Source: Chitinophagales bacterium (GTDB lineage: Bacteria; Bacteroidota; Bacteroidia; Chitinophagales; Chitinophagaceae). Taken from it: a DNA stretch of 7,210 nucleotides. The stretch's first letter is position 1, and the number at the start of each line of letters is the position of its first letter. The translations under genes were made by a program, and so were the position numbers. The stretch lies in contig JAATGW010000155.1 in NCBI GenBank assembly GCA_015654495.1, forward strand, positions 1-7,210, read 5' to 3'. Below, in pieces: positions 1 to 6,128 of this stretch. The notes under the pieces are model-generated. The model had not been told where the DNA came from. It was given only the letters and a program-made list of their open reading frames with translations, and did no database searches.

Positions 1-1290
1 ACTACGGTTCATCCGAAACATAAGCGTTACACCAACAAGGAGATCAATGAAATATGGATCGCACCTACGGCGCTGTTTGCAGCTTCTGCCTTAACATGGG
101 GTGTACGCGAGGAAATCCGTGAGTTCAGGAACAGGTATATCCCAACTTTCCGGGTTCATTATGATGACTATGCCCAGTATGTTCCGCTTGCTGTTGTTGT
201 AGGATTGGAGGCAACAGGTGTGAAAGGCAAACACAAACCCGGGCGCGCACTGGTGTCTTATGTTTTTTCCGCAGCGATTATGGCCACCCTGGTGAATAGC
301 ATCAAGTACACTGCAAAAGTCGAGCGCCCCGATGGTAGTTCAAACAATTCTTTTCCCTCGGGACATTCTGCCAATTCATTTATGAACGCTACAATCCTGC
401 ACAAAGAATATGGTCAGTACAGGCATCCTTTATATTCTGTTTTAGGGTATACATTGTCTACAGGCACAGCGATCGGCAGAGAACTGAATAACAGGCATTG
501 GGTTTCGGATGTGCTTGCGGGAGCCGGCATAGGAATTCTTTCAGCGCAGCTTGGATACCTGATTACAGACAGGATCATGAAAGATAAAGGCATAAATAAG
601 CCCCTGAGATCAGAGCCGCTTCCCGTTGGTAAAAGGCCCAGCTTTATAGAGGCGAGACTTGGTTTTGCCTCTGCGATCACCAGAGACCTTGCCACAAAAA
701 CTGCTCTGAAAGCAAGAAACGGGTTCAACCTTGGTTTGTCAGGCGCCTGGTTTTTTCATAAGAATTTTGGTATCGGAGGTGAATTTGCTTTTAGTAGTTT
801 CCCGATTAACAGTGATGACTTTAAAGTATCCATTCCTGAAATTGACTCCATAGCTTCAAGTGTCTATACGCAGCCGATGGGTGTACGCTATCTTCATATC
901 GGCCCTTATTTCAGCATCCCAATGATGCATAACTGGTTTATTACCGCACATCTCGGATTCGGACCTTCATCAGGTGCAAGGGGTAACGTGATGGTAACAC
1001 TTAAGGACGAATACCAGGAAATTTTTGATACCAATGAACTACCGCTGATTATCTATAAACCCGAAACTGCTTTCAGCTGGTCTGCCGGCGCCTGCATTGC
1101 AAAAAGGATCTCAAGAAATATTGCCCTGAAAGCTTATACCAGCTATTTTGATTCGGATCATCATTTCGACATTGATGCATTATCCGATATTGATACTGAC
1201 GGAACATTTATTTACACAAGGGTGAGTTCTGACAAAATTAAATTTGATCACATGACTTTTGGCCTGGCGGTTACTGCGTTTATATGGTAA
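1..1290 (+). CDS. PAP2-superfamily phosphatase with C-terminal outer-membrane-type beta-barrel (5' end cut by window edge)
   Basis: The frame is open from base 1 to a TAA stop at 1288-1290, giving 429 visible residues; the start and any signal peptide lie outside. An internal TTG at 205 is not a credible start, because family-like sequence continues upstream of it. The full PAP2 signature is present: K-x6-RP at residues 102-110, PSGH at 119-122, and R-x5-H-x3-D with R160, H166 and D170. The expected catalytic histidines are H122 and H166. Moderately hydrophobic, small-residue-rich helices lie near 20-35, 83-100 and 171-190. From about residue 212 to the end the protein changes to alternating polar/hydrophobic strands with Gly and aromatic residues, ending in ...FGLAVTAFIW with a terminal Trp, as in outer-membrane barrels. 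PAP2 enzymes remove phosphate from lipid or soluble phosphomonoesters or pyrophosphates, for example lipid A or undecaprenyl pyrophosphate. The substrate here is unknown. The barrel suggests action at the periplasmic face of the outer membrane (inference). The next gene on the same strand is a membrane glycosyltransferase, 52 bp away across a palindromic repeat. Confidence 0.9.
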   Translation, partial: TTVHPKHKRYTNKEINEIWIAPTALFAASALTWGVREEIREFRNRYIPTFRVHYDDYAQYVPLAVVVGLEATGVKGKHKPGRALVSYVFSAAIMATLVNSIKYTAKVERPDGSSNNSFPSGHSANSFMNATILHKEYGQYRHPLYSVLGYTLSTGTAIGRELNNRHWVSDVLAGAGIGILSAQLGYLITDRIMKDKGINKPLRSEPLPVGKRPSFIEARLGFASAITRDLATKTALKARNGFNLGLSGAWFFHKNFGIGGEFAFSSFPINSDDFKVSIPEIDSIASSVYTQPMGVRYLHIGPYFSIPMMHNWFITAHLGFGPSSGARGNVMVTLKDEYQEIFDTNELPLIIYKPETAFSWSAGACIAKRISRNIALKAYTSYFDSDHHFDIDALSDIDTDGTFIYTRVSSDKIKFDHMTFGLAVTAFIW

Positions 1291-1293
1291 CCT

Positions 1294-1331
1294 CAAACGT
1301 TCAACGTTAAACGTTAAACGTTGAACGTTTG
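1294..1331. repeat. 38-bp palindrome made of five AACGTT heptamer units
   Basis: AACGTT occurs at 1296, 1303, 1310, 1317 and 1324, exactly every 7 bp, with seventh bases C, A, A, G and T. The hexamer is self-complementary, and the flanking and spacer bases also pair (C1294/G1331, A1295/T1330, C1302/G1323). The whole 38 bp is therefore palindromic except for one A/A mismatch (1309/1316). As RNA it could form 15-bp arms around an 8-nt loop. It begins 3 bp after the phosphatase stop and ends 11 bp before the glycosyltransferase ATG, filling most of the spacer. No T tract follows, so it is not a standard intrinsic terminator. It could be a dispersed intergenic repeat, a processing or stability hairpin, or an operator. 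Confidence 0.9.
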
Positions 1332-1342
1332 GACTAACTTGC

Positions 1343-2650
1343 ATGAGAATGCCGGAAAAAATTTTAAGGCTTCTATTATTTACTGTTTCTGCAACCGCTA
1401 TACTGTACTTTTTGTACAGAGATGCAGAAACAGAATCTGTATATACATTCGATTTCAGAAACAGGCAGGTAGGTTCGCGCATTCAGAAAGATGGAGGCAT
1501 GCCTTATTTCTATGTGTGGAAACCAGGTGATAAAGAGCGCTATTACGATCTTCAACCAAGTGAAAAATATTCTAATATTACAGCTACTCCATTCTTCCAT
1601 CAATTATTATATCCGGTAGCTGATCTCACCCACCGTAAGGCTTCACTGATCTGGTTTATTGCTGAATACCTGATGTACTTTCTTTGCATTGGAATTGCGT
1701 GGAGCTTTGCAGGAAAGAACAATCAGAAATTAGCCGTACTACTTGTTGGTTTTGGCTTTCCTTTTACGCTGGCATGGAAACTTCATATCGCCGCCGGACA
1801 ATACTACCTGCTTATCCCCTTTTTGCTTCTGGTTTTTCTGTATTTTCTCAATCGGCCCCCCTCTGTTTTTTATTTTTTTCTCGCCGGACTAACAGCTATC
1901 ACGGTGTTCCTCATCAGGCCGAATACCATTATTTTTTTTCTTCCTTTTCTCCTGCTCGCCCGGCAATATTCGCCAAAGCATCTTTTCGCCTTTGCCTTGC
2001 CGGTAGTACTAATACTGATACTCAGTTTCGGAAGCAGTCATCACCGGGCATTATGGATGAACTACAAAAACGGAATGGAAATGCAGCTCTACGCTCATCG
2101 CCATCCCGAAGCCGGGAAAGGCGGAGCTGATACCATCAGTCGTTTTGCAACTGCTGATGGCTGGAATCTGAAAAAAATAACCGACGACCAAATGGTAAGA
2201 AAAATGCGTTCATTATCAGAGAATGGCAATTTTTTTGTGGTCTTTGAAAAGTTTACGGGAATAAGACTGGAAGCATCCACACTAACGGTCATACTGCTTT
2301 TAGTCCTGGGCCTGTCTACGACGCTTTTTTTTATTAAATATAAAACGGCAGCATTGCTATCCCCTCACTATCTTGCCATCTTTGGATTTTGTTTGTATAT
2401 GATTTCAGATTTGCTTTCACCCGTATACCGGCACCAATACTACACCGTGCAATGGCTGGGTCCTTTATTGCTGGCAGCCGCAGTATACAATGGAAAATTT
2501 AAATTGTACTATACAATCGCGGCCGTCGGACTGTTATTGAATATTGTAAACAGTCCGTTCATAAAAATGGAACATACTATCGGAGAATACCTGTTATTGA
2601 TTTCGCTATTGCTGATCAGTTTTACATCTTTCAATAAAACCAAAGGATGA
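1343..2650 (+). CDS. Polytopic membrane glycosyltransferase, GT-C type (GT87/DUF2029-like)
   Basis: This 435-residue protein has about ten to eleven hydrophobic segments (roughly 8-24, 103-122, 128-147, 152-169, 174-203, 211-229, 314-332, 342-358, 370-384, 389-404 and 414-430). After the first helix comes an acidic loop with DFRN (D37) and GGMPYFY (51-57), followed by ATPFFHQLLYP (81-91), GQYYLLIP (152-159) and IRPNTIIFFLP (191-201). This layout resembles GT87/DUF2029 polyprenyl-phosphate-sugar-dependent transferases, in which an early periplasmic Asp is catalytic. A soluble loop (about 231-310) divides the two membrane halves. The enzyme would move a sugar from a polyprenyl carrier on the periplasmic side; donor and acceptor are unknown. 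ATG 1343 is preferred, with ATG 1349 as an alternative; an in-frame TGA at 1322-1324 rules out a longer start, and no Shine-Dalgarno is visible. The stop overlaps the next start by 4 bp (ATGA), implying coupled translation. The gene is rich in T and C homopolymer runs. Family assignment is by motif, so an uncharacterised GT-C relative is possible. Confidence 0.75.
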   Translation: MRMPEKILRLLLFTVSATAILYFLYRDAETESVYTFDFRNRQVGSRIQKDGGMPYFYVWKPGDKERYYDLQPSEKYSNITATPFFHQLLYPVADLTHRKASLIWFIAEYLMYFLCIGIAWSFAGKNNQKLAVLLVGFGFPFTLAWKLHIAAGQYYLLIPFLLLVFLYFLNRPPSVFYFFLAGLTAITVFLIRPNTIIFFLPFLLLARQYSPKHLFAFALPVVLILILSFGSSHHRALWMNYKNGMEMQLYAHRHPEAGKGGADTISRFATADGWNLKKITDDQMVRKMRSLSENGNFFVVFEKFTGIRLEASTLTVILLLVLGLSTTLFFIKYKTAALLSPHYLAIFGFCLYMISDLLSPVYRHQYYTVQWLGPLLLAAAVYNGKFKLYYTIAAVGLLLNIVNSPFIKMEHTIGEYLLLISLLLISFTSFNKTKG

Positions 2651-4221
2651 AGAAAGCTGTGATCATTGGTGCAGGCCCTGCAGGACTAACCGCTGCATAT
2701 GAGTTACTGACACACACAGATATTATTCCTGTAGTTATTGAAGCAGATAACCAGGTTGGAGGGCTTTCCAAAACAATTGATTATAAGGGAAACAAAATCG
2801 ATATCGGCGGCCACCGCTTTTTTTCGAAATCCGACCGGGTACTTGACTGGTGGCTGCAATTCCTCCCGCTTGAAGAAAATGCAGATAACCAGTTACAGAT
2901 AGGTTATCATAACCGCTCAAAAATATTCAAAAACACCAAAACAAATGCTGAGGGAAGCGACAAGGTAATGCTTTTGCGTCCGAGGAAATCCCGGATCTAT
3001 TATAACAGGAAATTTTTCGATTACCCGTTGAGGTTGAGCGGACAAACGGTGAGAAATCTCGGCGCATGGAAAATGTTCCTGATTGGTATTTCTTACCTGA
3101 AAGCAAAAATTTTTCCAGAAGCAAATGAAGTCAACCTGGCTCAGTTTTATCGGAACCGTTTTGGAAATGAACTATACAAGACATTTTTCAGAGATTATAC
3201 GGAAAAAGTGTGGGGAGTCTCCTGTGAGAAAATACCTTCGTCCTGGGGTAAACAGCGCGTAAAAGATCTGAACATCTCCAAAGTACTGACGCATGCTTTC
3301 AAAACGCTGTTTACCCGCAACGAAACCATTCAGCAAAAGGAAACAAGCACCAGCCTGATTGAACAATTCCTTTACCCAAAATATGGTCCGGGCCAGTTAT
3401 GGGAAACTGTTGCAGAAGAAATTATAAAACGAGGTGGTACAATTCACCTGAATAGTTCTGTTGAAAAGATCTATGCTGACAATGATTCTGGTTTAATCAA
3501 AAGTATTACCGCTGCAAATCAGAATTCAGGAGAAAAATTCAGCATCGACGCAGATTATTTTTTTTCGTCAATGCCGGTAAAACAATTGTTGCAAAATCTC
3601 GAAGGTATTGAGATCCCGAAGCAGACAAGGGAGATTGCGGGGTCACTTGAATACCGTGACTTCCTGATTGTGGGAATACTTGCATCAAAGCTGGAGGTGA
3701 CTGAAAACGATGCCGGTGAAGAACTTATCCGTGATAACTGGATCTATATTCAGGACAGCCATATCAAAGCAGGAAGAATCCAGGTATTCAATAACTGGAG
3801 TCCTTTTATGGTAAAAAATGCAGGAGATACCTGGCTTGGCGTGGAATATTTCTGTAACGAAAGCGATGCGTTCTGGAAAATGGATGATGAATCAATTATT
3901 CAGATAGCAATATCAGAAATGCAATCTATCGGCATCCTGCACTCGCAACAGGTAAAGGACGCGATGGTCGCCCGTGTAAAAAAAGCATACCCCTCCTACT
4001 ATGGTTCTTATAACAGGTTTAGTGAAGTGCAGGCTTTTACTGACAAAATTGAAAACCTGTTTCTTATAGGGCGAAATGGTATGCATCGGTATAATAACAG
4101 TGATCATAGTATGCTAACGGCAATGACGGCGGTGGATAATATTATTACAGGCAGAAAAGACAAGACCAATATCTGGGAAGTGAATACAGAAGAAGATTAT
4201 CATGAAGAAATTGAGGAATGA
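2647..4221 (+). CDS. FAD-dependent oxidoreductase/mutase of the UDP-galactopyranose mutase or HemY-like class
   Basis: This 524-residue protein opens with a Rossmann dinucleotide motif, GAGPAG at 8-13, ending in an acidic residue (E32 in VIEAD) as expected for FAD. Next come QVGGLSKT (36-43) and IDIGGHRFFSK (51-61), which fit the second FAD-contacting GG region of the amine-oxidase/UDP-galactopyranose mutase fold. Further blocks are YPLRL (126-130), EKVWGV (186-191) and YPKYGPGQLW (243-252). The C-terminal FAD motif is LFLIGRNGMHRYNNSDHSM (471-489). There is no signal peptide, so it should be cytosolic. UDP-galactopyranose mutases make UDP-galactofuranose by a non-redox flavin reaction; HemY-like relatives perform desaturations. 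At 524 residues it is longer than classical bacterial UDP-galactopyranose mutase (about 370-400), so a distinct sugar or polyprenol-linked substrate is possible. Its 4-bp overlap with the membrane glycosyltransferase favours a glycan role over heme synthesis (inference). The start ATG is fixed by that overlap; the stop is TGA. Confidence 0.8.
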   Translation: MKKAVIIGAGPAGLTAAYELLTHTDIIPVVIEADNQVGGLSKTIDYKGNKIDIGGHRFFSKSDRVLDWWLQFLPLEENADNQLQIGYHNRSKIFKNTKTNAEGSDKVMLLRPRKSRIYYNRKFFDYPLRLSGQTVRNLGAWKMFLIGISYLKAKIFPEANEVNLAQFYRNRFGNELYKTFFRDYTEKVWGVSCEKIPSSWGKQRVKDLNISKVLTHAFKTLFTRNETIQQKETSTSLIEQFLYPKYGPGQLWETVAEEIIKRGGTIHLNSSVEKIYADNDSGLIKSITAANQNSGEKFSIDADYFFSSMPVKQLLQNLEGIEIPKQTREIAGSLEYRDFLIVGILASKLEVTENDAGEELIRDNWIYIQDSHIKAGRIQVFNNWSPFMVKNAGDTWLGVEYFCNESDAFWKMDDESIIQIAISEMQSIGILHSQQVKDAMVARVKKAYPSYYGSYNRFSEVQAFTDKIENLFLIGRNGMHRYNNSDHSMLTAMTAVDNIITGRKDKTNIWEVNTEEDYHEEIEE

Positions 4222-4350
4222 TACATCATTCAACTAATAATATGTTAAACGTAAATTGTCCATTTTATCAATACCGTTTATTAAATTTTCTTTGATGTTT
4301 CCTCCTATTTTGCTATGTGACTATGTTCTCTAATGTGAACTAGGTGGCTC

Positions 4351-4371
4351 AAAAAAAACTGCGAAAGACAG
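4351..4371 (-). terminator. Weak intrinsic-terminator-like hairpin and U tract after the minus-strand operon
   Basis: On the minus strand, 15 nt after the TAG stop of the flavoprotein gene, CTGT and GCAG can form a 4-bp stem (one G-U pair) around a CTTTC loop (4371-4359). Eight consecutive T residues follow (4358-4351). The stem is short, so termination may be inefficient. The rest of the 164-bp convergent spacer (4222-4385) is AT-rich. The plus-strand transcript has only a loose TAAACG...CGTTTA pairing (4246-4251 with 4275-4280, 23-nt loop) before a T-rich stretch, which is too weak to call a terminator. Confidence 0.35.
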
Positions 4372-4385
4372 CATGATTCCGGTTT

Positions 4386-5054
4386 CTATTTTTCAAAGAC
4401 AACACTTTCCTCATCTGCTCCCATTTTCTGAAGAAAGGAGCTGATTTCACTCACCATAGCATCCGGCCCACACACGTAAAAATGCTTTTCAAAGTTCACT
4501 ATTTCATCCTCCAGAAATTTCCGGTCAATCCTGCCATGATGATAGCCTGAGCTCTCTTCACGACTAAGAATAAACGCTACATTTTCACCAAGCATCTTCT
4601 TCAATTCTTCTTCATAAATAATATCAGCAGCCGTTTTATTTGAAAAGAATAATTTATTCCCGGCGAGTTGATCTTTGCTGTAGAGATCACGTAGTATCGC
4701 GATAAATGGAGTTATACCAGCCCCACCGGCGATAAAATATCCCGGACCTTTATAATTAATGGCGCCCCAGGCATCATGAATCACCAACTCATCATCAGCC
4801 TTCAGATTATGAATATGATCTGTTACACCTTTGTGATCAGGGTACCGCTTAATTGTAAATTCCAGAAAAGGTTTGTCGGCGAGAGCCGTAAAAGTAAAAG
4901 GCCTTAGTTCCGATTCAAGACCAGGTTGAGGAATGGAAACATCGGTTGCCTGGCCAGGTACAAAATGATATCCGGTGGGTTTCTCCAGCCTAAAGCATTT
5001 TACATCGTGTGTTACATTGAACGTTTCCAGAATTTTTACCCTGTAGGAATCCAT
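4386..5054 (-). CDS. Ferredoxin/flavodoxin reductase-like FAD- and NAD(P)-binding flavoprotein
   Basis: This 222-residue protein has the two-domain ferredoxin-NADP reductase layout. An N-terminal beta-barrel has PGQ at 33-35 and the flavin-binding RPFT motif (RPFTFT, 51-56). The NAD(P) domain has GGAGITP (110-116) and YVCGPDAM (193-200), the usual nucleotide and pyridine-binding signatures. There is no C-terminal 2Fe-2S domain, so electrons must pass to a separate acceptor such as a ferredoxin, flavodoxin, oxygenase or quinone. It is cytosolic, with no signal peptide. The gene is last in the minus-strand group, 76 bp after the cupin gene. That gap is larger than the others and contains a promoter-like element, so the gene may be transcribed both from the operon and alone. 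The start ATG at 5052-5054 fits the family N-terminus; the stop is TAG. The fold is near certain, the physiological partner unknown. Confidence 0.88.
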   Translation of the reverse strand: MDSYRVKILETFNVTHDVKCFRLEKPTGYHFVPGQATDVSIPQPGLESELRPFTFTALADKPFLEFTIKRYPDHKGVTDHIHNLKADDELVIHDAWGAINYKGPGYFIAGGAGITPFIAILRDLYSKDQLAGNKLFFSNKTAADIIYEEELKKMLGENVAFILSREESSGYHHGRIDRKFLEDEIVNFEKHFYVCGPDAMVSEISSFLQKMGADEESVVFEK

Positions 5055-5112
5055 GCTACAATGTAATGAAATTGATTGTGAGAAATCTTTTTATCCATCC
5101 GTTATTTTTCAG

Positions 5113-5145
5113 GAAATGTAAAGATGCATTTCAGAAAGTTACAAA
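5113..5145 (-). promoter_or_regulatory. Candidate Bacteroidota-type promoter for the flavoprotein gene
   Basis: Read on the minus strand, TTTG (5145-5142) is followed after 21 nt by TACATTTC (5120-5113). This is one base from the Bacteroidota -7 consensus TAnnTTTG, and the spacing is close to the usual 19-21. The -33 part lies in the 3' end of the cupin gene. Transcription would start near 5106, giving a leader of about 50 nt before the ATG at 5054. Short motifs of this kind occur by chance in AT-rich DNA. Confidence 0.3.
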
Positions 5146-5490
5146 CACCGATTTCCTTTTTGCCCTGGTCAGGTTGCGACTACGGTGACCCTTACCCGTG
5201 ATATCTTCCACCAGTAAAACTTCACCCGGAACAAAAACACGTTTTACTCCCAGAGAGGTTTCAATTTCGATTTCTCCGTCCATGAGTAAGATGTATTGCC
5301 TTTGTGGTGCATTATGAAAATCGTAGTCATAATCCTCAACTACTTCGCGGAAAATAATCGATTTAACCGGGACGGCTTCTGAAAGTGCCCCGATCTTCCC
5401 CGCATCGGTTAATGCGATTTCAAGATCTTCAAAATGTGTGTCACCTGAAACATCACTATAAATTCTGGTTACTGGAAAACCCGGTTTCAT
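5131..5490 (-). CDS. Small single-domain cupin protein
   Basis: This 119-residue protein has a conserved cupin core at about 42-110. FHNAPQRQYI (58-67) leads to LMDGEIEIET (69-78), the first beta-hairpin motif. FVPGEVLLVEDITGKGH (86-102) is the second, followed by R103, R105 and N106. H59 and H102 survive as possible metal ligands. The second His of the classical HxH motif is Ala and the usual Glu is replaced by Gln65, so a normal three-His-one-Glu centre is not complete. It may bind metal weakly or act as a small-molecule-binding or isomerase-type cupin. The start codon overlaps the hydrolase stop by 4 bp (ATGA, 5490-5487), so the two are probably co-translated; the stop is TGA. The setting, after a ring-cleaving dioxygenase and a hydrolase, suggests a role in processing or sensing aromatic or quinone products (inference). 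No specific substrate can be named. Confidence 0.85.
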   Translation of the reverse strand: MKPGFPVTRIYSDVSGDTHFEDLEIALTDAGKIGALSEAVPVKSIIFREVVEDYDYDFHNAPQRQYILLMDGEIEIETSLGVKRVFVPGEVLLVEDITGKGHRSRNLTRAKRKSVFVTF

Positions 5491-6119
5491 TGTACTGGTT
5501 TTTTTTGAAAAACAAATTCATTGGCGAGCCTGATCTCCTCACCCGAAATAGTATGACCCATATTCTTATAGATCCTGATTTCTGTGGCTGCACCCAATTC
5601 AGTTAAAATTTCCGCGCTTGCTTTCACTCTTTCAACCGGAACATGCGTGTCGGGATCGCTGGTACCTATAAATACAGGCGTTCCCTGGAAGTTACCGGAA
5701 TAGTTTTGCTTATAAATCCTGTCACCTATTAATCCTCCGGTAAAGGCCACAATCCCGCCGTAATGTTTTGCATGGCGGCTTGTAAATTCCAGCGTAAGAC
5801 ATGCACCCTGCGAGAAGCCAAGAAAATAAATCTGTTCTGTTTTTATTCCCAAAGCAATCAGATCATCAACGATTGTCTTGATCAGGTTTATTCCAGAACT
5901 TAGCCAGGGTTCATTCTGCGATGGAGGCGCGAGGAATGAATAAGGATACCATGTATTATTTGTAGCTGTTGGCGCCAGTACACTGAATTCGCTCACATCG
6001 AGATATCCTGTGAGACCCATGATGTCTTCGGCACCAGCACCCCGACCATGAATCATGATCAGTACTTTAGAATCCGCCGAAAGTTTCTTTCCGGCGTAAC
6101 TGATATTTTTTTTGTGCAT
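5487..6119 (-). CDS. Serine alpha/beta hydrolase, carboxylesterase/phospholipase family (MhqD/YpfH-like)
   Basis: This 210-residue, single-domain cytosolic hydrolase belongs to the COG0400 type. The oxyanion-hole region IHGRGAGAED is at 23-32. The nucleophile elbow is GFSQG (101-105) with Ser103. The acid is in GTSDPDTHVP (152-161; Asp155 or Asp157, the latter better placed before xHVP). The catalytic His189 is in NMGHT (186-190). The triad is therefore complete and the length is typical (about 200-220). Members cleave carboxyl esters or lysophospholipids. In Bacillus the relative MhqD is encoded beside a ring-cleaving dioxygenase and induced by quinones. Here the gene starts 10 nt past the dioxygenase stop, with an A/T-rich leader and no Shine-Dalgarno, and its TGA overlaps the cupin ATG, so it is an internal operon gene. 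It could hydrolyse a ring-cleavage product or an ester adduct (inference). The start ATG at 6117-6119 leaves a normal short N-terminus. Confidence 0.88.
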   Translation of the reverse strand: MHKKNISYAGKKLSADSKVLIMIHGRGAGAEDIMGLTGYLDVSEFSVLAPTATNNTWYPYSFLAPPSQNEPWLSSGINLIKTIVDDLIALGIKTEQIYFLGFSQGACLTLEFTSRHAKHYGGIVAFTGGLIGDRIYKQNYSGNFQGTPVFIGTSDPDTHVPVERVKASAEILTELGAATEIRIYKNMGHTISGEEIRLANEFVFQKKPVQ

Positions 6120-6128
6120 AATTATTAT

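Noticed and set aside
205..207. TTG as start codon of the phosphatase gene
   Set aside because: The frame is open to base 1 and the upstream codons encode family-like sequence (helix, charged loop) needed for the PAP2 fold, so the gene is simply cut by the window edge.
1294..1331. CRISPR-like or intrinsic terminator reading of the palindrome
   Set aside because: The units are contiguous heptamers without unique spacers, and no T tract follows the hairpin on either strand.
1180..1482. 100-codon minus-strand frame across the palindromic repeat
   Set aside because: It spans the end of one gene, the repeat and the start of the next; its translation contains the repeat itself and no recognisable domain.
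1684..2130. 148-codon open frame overlapping the glycosyltransferase gene in another frame
   Set aside because: Arg/Ser-rich, irregular translation produced by the T/C-rich membrane-helix codons of the real gene.
4246..4280. TAAACG/CGTTTA pairing as a terminator for the flavoenzyme gene
   Set aside because: Only 6 AT-rich base pairs around a 23-nt loop, too unstable to support a terminator call.
5017..5026. TTGAACGTTT, identical to part of the AACGTT array
   Set aside because: A single copy inside the flavoprotein coding sequence, encoding normal family residues, with no 7-bp neighbours; a chance match.
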